Assembly (NCBI GenBank): GCA_030688205.1
Contig: JAUYIQ010000007.1
Coordinates: 1 to 11,699, forward strand
Source: Candidatus Curtissbacteria bacterium
GTDB taxonomy: Bacteria; Patescibacteriota; Microgenomatia; Curtissbacterales; GWA2-41-24
Direction of reading: 5' to 3'
DNA length: 11,699 bases
Shown: positions 1 through 6,922 of the stretch, piece after piece
Layout: the number at the start of each line of letters is the position of its first letter
How positions within the stretch are numbered: position 1 is the first letter of the stretch
Position numbers and translations under genes: made by a program
Notes under the pieces: model-generated
Databases searched by the model: none
What the model saw: the letters and a program-made list of their open reading frames with translations, nothing else
Told to the model about the DNA's origin: nothing

Positions 1-549
1 GTTAACCCTATATTTTTACCGGCTTTGGCAGATGCCGCAGAATCTACAACTTATTTTAAGTCTTTAGTTAATTTTTATGAACAGGAAAAAAGATGGGCAT
101 GGGGGGTATCGGATGATGCATATTTTATTAAAAATTGGTTAACGCATAGCGAAATTCCTTTCTGGCAGAGGACTATTCGAGTATTCCGGGTAATTTCCGA
201 CCATTTTTTGTGGCCGGTTAACTGGTTCGCAATCACACTTGGAGCCAATATTCCGGTTCTTTTGAACCCGGTTTTTGCCCAGACTGTCATGGGCCAGAAT
301 TTGCCTAAGGTTTCGTTTGGAATTTTAACTGCCTGCTGGTTGTTTTTGGCAATCATTATTATTTTGGATATCAGACAAAGACCAAAACGACAAGAGGGTA
401 TTTCTTTGGCGCGGAAGATCCTCATTCCTCTGGAATATCTTTTGATGCCGGTGTTTACCTTAATTTTTACTGCTTTGCCCGGAATAGATGCCCACACCAG
501 ATTGATGCTTGGAAAGTATTTAGAGTATCGTGTAACGGAGAAGGTCTGA
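1..549 (+). CDS. Family-2 membrane glycosyltransferase, C-terminal part (5' end outside window)
   Basis: The reading frame is open from base 1, so an in-frame TTG at 25 is not a credible start and this is the C-terminal ~182 residues of a longer protein. The segment RRW-like 'KRWAWGVSDDAYFI' matches the acceptor-side (Q/R)xxRW region of processive or membrane GT2 enzymes (Glyco_trans_2_3 type), which usually precedes the C-terminal membrane helices. Here it is followed by hydrophobic segments near residues 75-100, 105-125 and 140-160, and a short basic tail. The catalytic GT-A domain with its DxD motif would lie upstream of the window. The likely role is transfer of a nucleotide sugar to a lipid or growing glycan at the cytoplasmic membrane. 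It leads a run of envelope-glycan genes on the same strand. Family assignment is fairly safe; substrate is unknown. Confidence 0.7.
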   Translation, partial: VNPIFLPALADAAESTTYFKSLVNFYEQEKRWAWGVSDDAYFIKNWLTHSEIPFWQRTIRVFRVISDHFLWPVNWFAITLGANIPVLLNPVFAQTVMGQNLPKVSFGILTACWLFLAIIIILDIRQRPKRQEGISLARKILIPLEYLLMPVFTLIFTALPGIDAHTRLMLGKYLEYRVTEKV

Positions 550-600
550 GACGACCAACCGACTATAAATTCCCCCAGATTCTTACTATACTGAAGAAGA

Positions 601-1923
601 ATGTTTTCTCTGGCTCAGAATTATTTAACACGCAGTTTTTGGGGAGATGAGGCGTGGACTTCTTTGATATCACAGCTGCCTTACGGCCAAATGCTGAAAA
701 CGACAGCTGCGGATTTCCACCCGCCGGGATTCTACACGGTTGTTGAGCTTGTCTATAAAGTTTTACCCCCCGCAGAAATTGTCACAAGATCTATTTCGAT
801 TGTCTTTTATCTTCTGACTGCTTACATGGTTTTCAAATTGGCAACTGAGATTCGTGGCAAGCCGTTCGGTCTTTTGTCGGCAGTATTAGTTGCTCTCAAC
901 CCAATTTTCTTTCGCTATGCTTTTGAAGCCAGAAATTACACTATGTTTGCTTTTGCCATAACAGCTTCTATGTATTTTCTGATTAAACTTTCAAAGAAAT
1001 TTGATTTAAAAAGCGCAATACCTTTTGTTTTGTTTACAACACTTGGGCTTTATACGCATTACTATATGTTTTTTATCTTAGCTGCACAGGGTTTGTATTT
1101 AATCTTGTTCGACCGCAAGATATTTTTGAAAATGACGGCAGCTTATGTTGCTGTTGGTATTTTGTTTGGTTTTTGGATCCCGTTTTTACTCGGACAACTG
1201 CAATCCGCAGGCGGCAGTTACTGGATAAGTCCCATCGACTGGCAAAATACGCATTTTGATGCTTTCCGTAGAATACTTGGCGGGGAACGTGATAACTATT
1301 ATCAACTTTATCTATATAGATTTTCTGTTTTACTTTGCTTAATTGGTTTGGTTCAACATATATGGAAAAGGGGCTTTGAAAAACCTTATTTGCTGATTTG
1401 GCTTTGGGCGATAGTGCCTTTTGTTTTGGCAACTTTACCCGGTCTTGCAATAGACGGGTTTAAAGTTCCATTTCGACCGATTTTCTTTTGGCGATATCTG
1501 ATTCCTGCTGCTGTACCACTTTCCATTATTTTGGCTTTTGCCACTGTAAAATTACCAAAGTATTTATATCTTGCATCAATTGTAATTGTGATAGGAGCTG
1601 CAAGTTTTATTGATTACAATACGTTTTTCAGCTCGCCTGCAAATTTCAAACAGATTTACTCTGAAATAATAATGCCAAATATCAGGCCCTCGGACAAAAT
1701 TGTTACTATTTTGCCTTCTTTTGCCGAAGTTTTGTACTACAGAAACCGTAATGGTTTAAAAAATGATTTAATTGTTTTACCGGAAGGATTAGTTCAGTAT
1801 TCGGGGAAAAGTCTTTTGGATGCATACGCTGCAGGCGGTGCTGTAAAAATAGCTGATCGTCCTGCGGGCAGATACTGGGAACTTAAGCCGGGACCTTCTG
1901 TGGAACTTAGAACTTCAAAGTAA
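601..1923 (+). CDS. GT39-like (PMT_2 / ArnT-type) polytopic glycosyltransferase, apparently lacking the first membrane helix
   Basis: A 440-residue polytopic membrane protein. Residues 12-20 (SFWGDEAWT) carry the acidic pair D16-E17 expected in the first extracytoplasmic loop of GT-C enzymes, and D38-F39-H40-P41-P42 is the usual following 'HPP' motif. Roughly ten hydrophobic segments follow, then a soluble C-terminal tail from about residue 355. Members of this family use polyprenyl-phosphate-linked sugars and transfer them outside the membrane. The family normally has a membrane helix before the D-E loop. Here the ATG lies only 15 codons before it, and a stop at 592-594 plus the end of the previous gene leave no room for that helix in any frame. 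The protein may be truncated, or the N-terminus has decayed or been misassembled. TATACT at 587-592 lies 8 bases before the ATG. The gene runs into the next one with a 5-base gap. Confidence 0.75.
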   Translation: MFSLAQNYLTRSFWGDEAWTSLISQLPYGQMLKTTAADFHPPGFYTVVELVYKVLPPAEIVTRSISIVFYLLTAYMVFKLATEIRGKPFGLLSAVLVALNPIFFRYAFEARNYTMFAFAITASMYFLIKLSKKFDLKSAIPFVLFTTLGLYTHYYMFFILAAQGLYLILFDRKIFLKMTAAYVAVGILFGFWIPFLLGQLQSAGGSYWISPIDWQNTHFDAFRRILGGERDNYYQLYLYRFSVLLCLIGLVQHIWKRGFEKPYLLIWLWAIVPFVLATLPGLAIDGFKVPFRPIFFWRYLIPAAVPLSIILAFATVKLPKYLYLASIVIVIGAASFIDYNTFFSSPANFKQIYSEIIMPNIRPSDKIVTILPSFAEVLYYRNRNGLKNDLIVLPEGLVQYSGKSLLDAYAAGGAVKIADRPAGRYWELKPGPSVELRTSK

Positions 1924-1928
1924 GAACT

Positions 1929-3404
1929 ATGAATTTAATTAGAAAAATTACTAAAGTTCAATGGATTTTTGCAGTTATTCTTTTTGTAATTTTTTTGTTT
2001 AGATTTCCTTCTCTTTATGAACCTTTTTGGTATGGGGATGAGGGGATTTTTGCGGCTGTTGCACGCAATTTAAATCTAGGAGGTGTGCTCTACGAAACTG
2101 CCTGGGATAACAAACCCCCGATGATTTATCTTACATACCAGGCAATTTTTAATGTTTTTGGAGTTTCTATGTTCTGGCTACGGCTGGTGGCCGCCATTTT
2201 TGTTCTTACGACTGCTGCTGCAATTTATGAGATTGCTCATGCTGTGTTGGGTGAAAAGCGAGCGCTTGTTGCCGTTTTGCTGTTTGGATTTCTCTCCTCT
2301 CTTAGAATAGTCGAGGGTAATTTAGCACTAACAGAGATATTTATGATTTTGCCAATATCTTTGGCTATGCTTGTTGCAGTTAAGCGGAATTTTGATTATG
2401 TTTCGCTTTTTGCAGCCGGCGTACTTTTTGCAATTGCCTCTTTATATAAACAAGTTGGTGCATTGGAAGCTGCAGCTCTTGGGATTTTTCTTTTTTTGAA
2501 TGAAAAAAGCTTTTGGGATTTTGTTAAGAAGGGGCTAGCGCTCGCGGCGGGATTTGTGGTTCCGTATGCTCTTACATTTTTGTATTTTGCACCAAAACAT
2601 TTAGTCGGTGATTGGATTTTTGCAGCATACACTTATTACCGTATTTATTTGGGTGAAAGTCCAAAATATGCTCTGGGCATGAACATTGCAAAATTTATGC
2701 CAATTGTTGCTGCTTTTGTTTACGGTTTATGGAAGAAGAAAGAAGGACGTTTGGATGTTTTTCACTTGTTTTTGCTTTGGTGTGCGTTTTCATTTTTGGG
2801 AAGCTATTTTTCTGGCAGAACTTACGGGCACTACTTGGTTCAGGCTACAGTTGCAGTTGCGCTTCTGGCAGCTTCAGTAAGTTTTATTCCAAAGATTAAA
2901 AGGGCGGGGATTATTTTTGGAATCGCTTTTTTTGTACCTTTAATATTTTTAACCAAGATTTTGTTTACCGACTTTTTGACAGACGCTCCGCTTAGTCAAA
3001 TTAAATACTGGAGAAATTTTACAGGTCTTGTTGTAGGCGCTGTGAGTGTTGAGGCCTATAACGATTTTTTTGATAGTAATGTGAACTCTGTTAATGCTCT
3101 TTCTGATTATTTTGCCTCACGAAATGCGCGAGGCGCAAAGGTGTACATATGGGGTGATTTACCCTGGCTTTATGCAGTCGGTGACTTTTGGAATCCTTCA
3201 AGATATGTGACCTCTTTCCATGTTTTTGGCGTTCCAAATGGACGCGAAGAAGTAATTGGGGACATTTTAGACGATATGCCAACTTACATTCTGAAACCAC
3301 CTTCTTCTATTGGATATTTCCCTGAACTTGAGAAAGTTATTACTAACTTCTATACTTTGACTTCCGAGATCGAAGGAACTTCTGTTTATAAAAAGATTCG
3401 GTGA
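1929..3404 (+). CDS. GT39-like (PMT_2) polytopic glycosyltransferase
   Basis: A complete 491-residue GT-C membrane protein. The N-terminal helix (residues ~11-28) is followed by the first-loop motif YGDEG with D37-E38, and by WDNKPP at 59-64, the family's 'KPP/HPP' motif. Around ten more membrane segments follow to about residue 345, and the C-terminal ~140 residues look like a periplasmic or extracellular domain. Known relatives transfer sugars from polyprenyl phosphate donors to lipids, proteins or glycans on the outer face of the membrane. It starts 5 bases after the previous stop and ends 6 bases before the next ATG, so it is probably co-transcribed. No strong Shine-Dalgarno sequence precedes the ATG. 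Donor and acceptor cannot be told from sequence. Unlike its upstream neighbour it has an intact first helix. Confidence 0.85.
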   Translation: MNLIRKITKVQWIFAVILFVIFLFRFPSLYEPFWYGDEGIFAAVARNLNLGGVLYETAWDNKPPMIYLTYQAIFNVFGVSMFWLRLVAAIFVLTTAAAIYEIAHAVLGEKRALVAVLLFGFLSSLRIVEGNLALTEIFMILPISLAMLVAVKRNFDYVSLFAAGVLFAIASLYKQVGALEAAALGIFLFLNEKSFWDFVKKGLALAAGFVVPYALTFLYFAPKHLVGDWIFAAYTYYRIYLGESPKYALGMNIAKFMPIVAAFVYGLWKKKEGRLDVFHLFLLWCAFSFLGSYFSGRTYGHYLVQATVAVALLAASVSFIPKIKRAGIIFGIAFFVPLIFLTKILFTDFLTDAPLSQIKYWRNFTGLVVGAVSVEAYNDFFDSNVNSVNALSDYFASRNARGAKVYIWGDLPWLYAVGDFWNPSRYVTSFHVFGVPNGREEVIGDILDDMPTYILKPPSSIGYFPELEKVITNFYTLTSEIEGTSVYKKIR

Positions 3405-3410
3405 GTTATT

Positions 3411-3779
3411 ATGGTTGGTGAAAGTATAAGCAAAGCTTCTCTACGAGTTAGCCGTGACCGGTTTTCCTCTTTTGTATTTGTATTTTCCCTCCTCTGTTTG
3501 TTGCTTCAATCTTCATTGATTTTAGTCTCCTGGGGGAAATTACCCCCACAAGTACCAATTTTTTATTCAAGACCGTGGGGGGAAATTATTTTGGCAGCCC
3601 CTTTTTGGCTATGGTTGCTGCCCGGAATTTTACTTATGACACTTATTGTAAACTGGGTCTTTGCTATATTTTTTGTCTCTTCGGAGCGTTTTTTAGTTCG
3701 TGTCTTGCTGCTTTTTAATCTTGTGATTTCCACCGCCACCCTATACGATGTGGTTAAAATCATTTCTCTTTTGACATGA
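3411..3779 (+). CDS. Small conserved-looking membrane protein of unknown function
   Basis: A 122-residue protein with three or four hydrophobic segments (about residues 19-41, 57-90 and 95-120). Between the first two lies a polar loop with LPPQVPIFYSRPWGE, which resembles the 'P-P-x-V/I-P-x-F/H' loop of DUF1648-like small membrane proteins, though I cannot confirm membership. It sits tightly between a GT39-like glycosyltransferase and the WecA-like gene. Its stop TGA overlaps the next ATG (ATGA at 3776-3779), so the two are probably translationally coupled. That context suggests an accessory role in lipid-linked glycan synthesis, which is inference. No catalytic motif is visible. Confidence 0.65.
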   Translation: MVGESISKASLRVSRDRFSSFVFVFSLLCLLLQSSLILVSWGKLPPQVPIFYSRPWGEIILAAPFWLWLLPGILLMTLIVNWVFAIFFVSSERFLVRVLLLFNLVISTATLYDVVKIISLLT

Positions 3780-4870
3780 TCTTTCTTTTGTCTTTTTTGC
3801 TCGCTTTTGGCGCTTGCTTGGTGTTGACTCCAATTACGATCAAGCTTGCTTCGATGTGGGGTTTTGTAGACGATCCAAAAAAACGGCAGCATCCTGCACT
3901 TCTTCACACGAGCATAGTCGCGCGTGCTGGAGGGTTACCAATATATCTTTCCGTAGTTTTGGTAAGTTTATTCGCTGTTACTTTAAATAAACAGGTTTTT
4001 GGTATTTTTTTAGGCGGACTTATTCTTGTTATTGTTGGACTTTTGGACGATAAATACGACCTTTCGACATCTATTAAATTTCTTGGACAGATTCTGGCAG
4101 CTTTGTGTGTGGTGGCTTTCGGAGTCGGTATTAATTTTATTACCAACCCGCTTTTGGTTTTTTCCTCCACCGGTTTCGGCCTTGGAAATGTGATTCACCT
4201 GGATACGCTTAGGCTCAGCTTTAATTTTTTAGGAGCGCATTCTGTGGTAATTTTGGCCGATCTTTTTGCTTTGTTTTGGATTGTCTGGGTTATTAATATG
4301 GTTAACTTTTCAACGGGGGTCGACGGCCAGATGCCCGGAGTTGTTTTTGTTGCACTTTTTGTCATATTTGCGGCTTCTCTGAGGTTTTATCCTGCCGACT
4401 TGAATCAACTACTGGTTAGTCAGTTGTCCATAATTGGAGCCGGGGCGACTTTAGGCTTTTTGGTGTTTAACTTTTTCCCAGCAAAAATATTTCCAGGGGA
4501 TTCAGGTTCTTATTTTCTCGGATTTTTAGTAGCCGTGTGCGCAATTCTTGCGGGAGCTCGTGTTGGTACAGCAATTTTAGTCATGGCAATTCCGCTTATT
4601 GATGGTGTCTTTACGGTTGTGAGACGGATGGCTTCCGGTAGTTCTCCGTTTTTGGGGGACAGAAAGCATCTGCACCATAGACTTTTAGAGCTTGGGTGGG
4701 GACAAAGGCGAATTACCTTGTTTTACACACTCGTGTGTGCTATTTTGGGTGCGATCGCGCTGACCCTTCCTGCGTTTGGGAAGCTGTTTGCCGGCGTTGT
4801 TATTGCTACAATAATACTTGGAGGATTACTTTGGTTAAATACGAATTTACCGCAAAAGGCCCGAAAATAG
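3776..4870 (+). CDS. WecA/MraY-family (GT4) undecaprenyl-phosphate sugar-1-phosphate transferase
   Basis: A 364-residue polytopic enzyme of the polyprenyl-phosphate N-acetylhexosamine-1-phosphate transferase family. The family transfers a sugar phosphate from a UDP-sugar to undecaprenyl phosphate, the first committed step of lipid-linked glycan synthesis at the cytoplasmic membrane. Conserved loops are present in order: DDPKKRQHP (32-40), GG at 52-53, the Mg-binding DDKYD (91-95), NMVNFSTGVDGQ (174-185), FPGDSGS (239-245) and HLHHR (298-302). The histidine-rich last motif points to the WecA/TagO branch rather than MraY proper. The usual N-x-x-N-x-x-D-G-x-D-G loop has S-T-G in place of the first D-G here, but D183 is kept. 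The ATG overlaps the previous stop (ATGA) and has no clear Shine-Dalgarno, as expected for coupled translation. The 3' end overlaps the UbiA-family gene by 40 bases. Confidence 0.9.
   Translation: MIFLLSFLLAFGACLVLTPITIKLASMWGFVDDPKKRQHPALLHTSIVARAGGLPIYLSVVLVSLFAVTLNKQVFGIFLGGLILVIVGLLDDKYDLSTSIKFLGQILAALCVVAFGVGINFITNPLLVFSSTGFGLGNVIHLDTLRLSFNFLGAHSVVILADLFALFWIVWVINMVNFSTGVDGQMPGVVFVALFVIFAASLRFYPADLNQLLVSQLSIIGAGATLGFLVFNFFPAKIFPGDSGSYFLGFLVAVCAILAGARVGTAILVMAIPLIDGVFTVVRRMASGSSPFLGDRKHLHHRLLELGWGQRRITLFYTLVCAILGAIALTLPAFGKLFAGVVIATIILGGLLWLNTNLPQKARK
4820..4824 (+). promoter_or_regulatory. Ribosome binding site fixing a TTG start
   Basis: GGAGG lies 6 bases before TTG at 4831, inside the end of the WecA-like gene. 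It is the best Shine-Dalgarno in the cluster and is the reason for placing the UbiA-family start at 4831 rather than at the upstream in-frame ATG at 4696, which would be deep inside the preceding gene. Confidence 0.75.
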
Positions 4871-5841
4871 TCTGGCTTCCATTCTGGCTTTTTGTTTCTG
4901 CAAGACCACGTCAGTGGTTAAAAAATCTAGCACTTTTTGCTCCGCTTGTTTTCGAAGGAGAGTTTTTTAATCCTGTTAAATTTTATACTCTGGTTTTTGG
5001 TTTTTTAATTTTCTCTCTGGTTACATCTGCTACTTACTTAATCAACGATGTAGTGGATATTAATAAGGATCGAGCACACCCCTTTAAAAGCAGACGGCCG
5101 ATTGCGGCAGGAAGAATTAATCCAGGCCTGGCTGTTGTATTTGCGTTTTTGATGATGGTTGTGGCAATTTTGATTTCAAGCCAGTTTTCAACTTTTTTTA
5201 CGCTTGCTATTTCTGCATATGCCCTACTGCAGATTACGTATTCGGTTTTTTTGCGCTCGATAATTTTGCTGGATGTTATGGCAATAGCTTCTGGATTTTT
5301 GCTTAGGGTTTATGCCGGAGCAGTTCTTATCGATGCCCACGTGACTATCTGGTTTATTCTGACGGTAGCTTCACTGGCTCTGTTTTTAGCCATCGGAAAA
5401 AGAAGGTCGGAACGCACGCTTTTGGTAGGTAGCGAGGCAAAAAGTTTGGAAACGAGAAAAATACTACTTCACTACCCGGCGTCTTTACTGGATTCATTGA
5501 CTGTAATGTTTGCCACTGCCACTTGGTTTTCTTACACCATGTTCACTTTTCTGCAACCTCCGCCAACTGCAGGACCTCAGGTTTTAGTGCTTTTCGGCGA
5601 TTATTTACCGAGGACTCTTTTAGCTTCCAAATGGCTGATGGTTACTGTACCTTTTGTAATTTACGGAGTGATGCGATATCTGTACGTAATTTATGAGAAA
5701 AAAGAAGGTGAATCTCCTGAACGGGTATTGTTATCCGATATTCCTTTGCTTACCTCTGTTATTACCTGGATTCTTCTGGTTTTTGTGGTTATTTACGGTA
5801 GCGAGTTTCTCCCCGCTAGAATCATCCACTATTTTCAGTAG
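4831..5841 (+). CDS. UbiA-family decaprenyl-phosphate phosphoribosyltransferase-like enzyme (DPPR synthase type)
   Basis: A 336-residue UbiA-superfamily membrane protein. Residues 72-80 (NDVVDINKD) form the first Asp-rich Mg-binding motif, continued by HPFKSRRPIAAG (83-94). The N-D-x-x-D-x-x-x-D-x-x-H-P-x-K-x-x-R-P form is typical of the branch that includes mycobacterial Rv3806c, which moves phosphoribose from PRPP to polyprenyl phosphate. The second region, LLDVMAIASGFLLR near residues 147-160, and the KRRSE loop near 190 also fit that branch. Product would be polyprenyl-phosphoryl-5-phosphoribose, a precursor of pentofuranose donors for GT-C enzymes, two of which are encoded just upstream. 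I place the start at TTG 4831 because of the GGAGG 6 bases before it; no ATG fits. The gene overlaps the previous gene by 40 bases and the convergent gene by 7. The exact prenyl chain and sugar are not visible. Confidence 0.82.
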   Translation: MVKYEFTAKGPKIVWLPFWLFVSARPRQWLKNLALFAPLVFEGEFFNPVKFYTLVFGFLIFSLVTSATYLINDVVDINKDRAHPFKSRRPIAAGRINPGLAVVFAFLMMVVAILISSQFSTFFTLAISAYALLQITYSVFLRSIILLDVMAIASGFLLRVYAGAVLIDAHVTIWFILTVASLALFLAIGKRRSERTLLVGSEAKSLETRKILLHYPASLLDSLTVMFATATWFSYTMFTFLQPPPTAGPQVLVLFGDYLPRTLLASKWLMVTVPFVIYGVMRYLYVIYEKKEGESPERVLLSDIPLLTSVITWILLVFVVIYGSEFLPARIIHYFQ

Positions 5842-6281
5842 TTTATTGTAAATTCCACAGACTGGTCCTCGTTACCATCTGTTGAGTAAATGCTCAGGGG
5901 TACTGAGGAGTTTGAGGGAACCGAGATTTCTTTCCTAATGTCGTCCAGGTTATGGCCGAAAAATATATCGGCAGTGCCTATGTTTTTTTGGACCATATAA
6001 GTTTGTGCTTCTGACGTTGGATTGTTAAGAATTAAAATATCCAAAAAAGCTTGGCTTGGCCCCATTTTTGTAAATGAGATTTGGTAAGTGTCACCGGTTT
6101 GGGAAAGCTTGAGGTTGGGGAATTTGTCAATTTGGGAAACGATCAGATATTTTGATTCGCTTTTTACACCTGCAACTTTGGCAAAACCTGTGGCGAAGTA
6201 AATTGGCGCTGCGATAAGACTTATTAATAAGACTACTGAGAAAAAATTGAGAATTGCTTTTGTCAGTTTTGTGTCTTTCAT
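5835..6281 (-). CDS. Membrane-anchored extracytoplasmic protein of unknown function
   Basis: A 148-residue protein with a basic start and one hydrophobic helix (about residues 10-32), best read as an uncleaved signal anchor. The remaining ~115 residues are hydrophilic with alternating beta-type patterning (for example YQISFTKMG and QSVEFTINY at the end), which suggests a small beta-sandwich domain outside the membrane. I do not recognise the family. Its ATG overlaps the stop of the upstream gene (ATGA on the minus strand at 6278-6281), so the two are probably translated together and may act together. Its stop overlaps the end of the convergent UbiA-family gene by 7 bases, with no terminator hairpin visible between them. 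Confidence 0.65.
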   Translation of the reverse strand: MKDTKLTKAILNFFSVVLLISLIAAPIYFATGFAKVAGVKSESKYLIVSQIDKFPNLKLSQTGDTYQISFTKMGPSQAFLDILILNNPTSEAQTYMVQKNIGTADIFFGHNLDDIRKEISVPSNSSVPLSIYSTDGNEDQSVEFTINY

Positions 6282-6817
6282 ATGTTCCCGTTGGATATTT
6301 CAACTTCTTTTTCGATGTCCATTGCAAAAACCCATGAAAAGTTTGCCGCAACTATAAAGGCTGTTACCGATATTTGTGGATAGGTTATTTTCAAAAAAGT
6401 GGAAATAGCCAGAAAAATTACTGTTAGCCAAAGAAATGTCAGCCATATTGCTGCCTGGTGATACAAGTGATAGCTGGGAGCAACTAAGCTATCAAGGTTC
6501 ATCGATACCAGCTTAGCGTGCAATTTCGGCTTAATATGGCTTTCGTGGAAAAAATGCGCACGGATAATTACAAATAAGGTGCCTAGCGCTGCAACCGCGA
6601 ACATTGTTAGATTGGAGTAATTTTCTGCTTTTACGTAATCTGCAAGATTATTGAAGGAAACTTTAGGCAGAATCCAAAGAATCTCGTTGTTTTTTACTGT
6701 GAAAGGTAAATGAAGAAAATAACTGACAATAAAAAGCCCAAGCATTTTGCCGACTATTAGGGCGACTGCTGGAATAATTGCTTCATCGATAAGTTTTATT
6801 ATGCTTTTTGCAATCAT
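6278..6817 (-). CDS. Four-helix membrane protein of unknown function
   Basis: A 179-residue protein with four likely membrane helices: about residues 11-35, 68-90, 117-140 and 147-165. A polar loop after the second helix contains a His-rich stretch (RAHFFHESHIKPKLHAK) and the C-terminus is short and acidic. I do not recognise the family. Translation is coupled downstream to the small anchored protein through ATGA, and upstream to a 22-codon ORF whose stop also overlaps this ATG. The first nine residues (MIAKSIIKL) are duplicated exactly in that upstream ORF. There is no good Shine-Dalgarno before the ATG, so it may depend on translation of the upstream ORF. Confidence 0.65.
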   Translation of the reverse strand: MIAKSIIKLIDEAIIPAVALIVGKMLGLFIVSYFLHLPFTVKNNEILWILPKVSFNNLADYVKAENYSNLTMFAVAALGTLFVIIRAHFFHESHIKPKLHAKLVSMNLDSLVAPSYHLYHQAAIWLTFLWLTVIFLAISTFLKITYPQISVTAFIVAANFSWVFAMDIEKEVEISNGNI

Positions 6818-6882
6818 GGTATAAAACTTGCGGTACTCGCTTCGCTGCGTGCCTGAAGCTTAATGATGCTTTTCGCGATCAT
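6814..6882 (-). CDS. Upstream ORF duplicating the start of the following membrane protein
   Basis: A 22-codon ORF beginning MIAKSIIKL, identical over nine residues to the start of the next gene. The two 27-base stretches differ at five bases, each a synonymous third codon position. After codon 9 the ORF runs through the dispersed repeat at 6828-6854 and stops at a TGA that overlaps the next ATG (ATGA). A TACACT box lies 6 bases before its ATG, which would make a leaderless message. It may be the original start of the gene, later split from it by the repeat, or a leader peptide that couples translation. Expression is not shown by the sequence. Confidence 0.4.
   Translation of the reverse strand: MIAKSIIKLQARSEASTASFIP
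6828..6854 (+). repeat. Dispersed short repeat, copy 1
   Basis: A 27-base segment containing CTCGCTTCGCTG that matches 10069-10095 in 24 of 27 positions in the same orientation. Here it separates the two copies of a gene start on the minus strand and is read through by the small upstream ORF. The core resembles the GCGAAGCGAG-type spacer repeats that recur between genes in some bacterial genomes, but whether this is a mobile unit cannot be told from two copies. Confidence 0.6.
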
Positions 6883-6888
6883 AGGTTT

Positions 6889-6894
6889 AGTGTA
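6889..6894 (-). promoter_or_regulatory. Possible -10 box (TACACT) for the upstream ORF and membrane-protein pair
   Basis: TACACT on the minus strand ends 6 bases before the ATG at 6882, which would give a leaderless transcript. No good -35 hexamer sits at 16-18 bases, so the call is weak. Similar -10 boxes placed 6-9 bases before a start are seen at three other genes in this window. Confidence 0.3.
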
Positions 6895-6919
6895 TCAAAG
6901 TGTCATGTATCATGTATCA
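6891..6919 (+). repeat. Three TGTATCA repeats between lipoprotein and membrane-protein genes
   Basis: TGTATCA occurs at 6891-6897, 6906-6912 and 6913-6919, the last two directly in tandem. The cluster lies just after the lipoprotein stop and overlaps the putative -10 region of the next gene, so it could be a binding site for a regulator. It could also be simple slippage; no protein partner is apparent. Confidence 0.35.
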
Positions 6920-6922
6920 AGT

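Noticed and set aside
4696..4830. Start of the UbiA-family gene at ATG 4696
   Set aside because: It would overlap the WecA-like gene by 175 bases and add a Cys/Trp-rich segment unlike the family; TTG 4831 has GGAGG 6 bases upstream.
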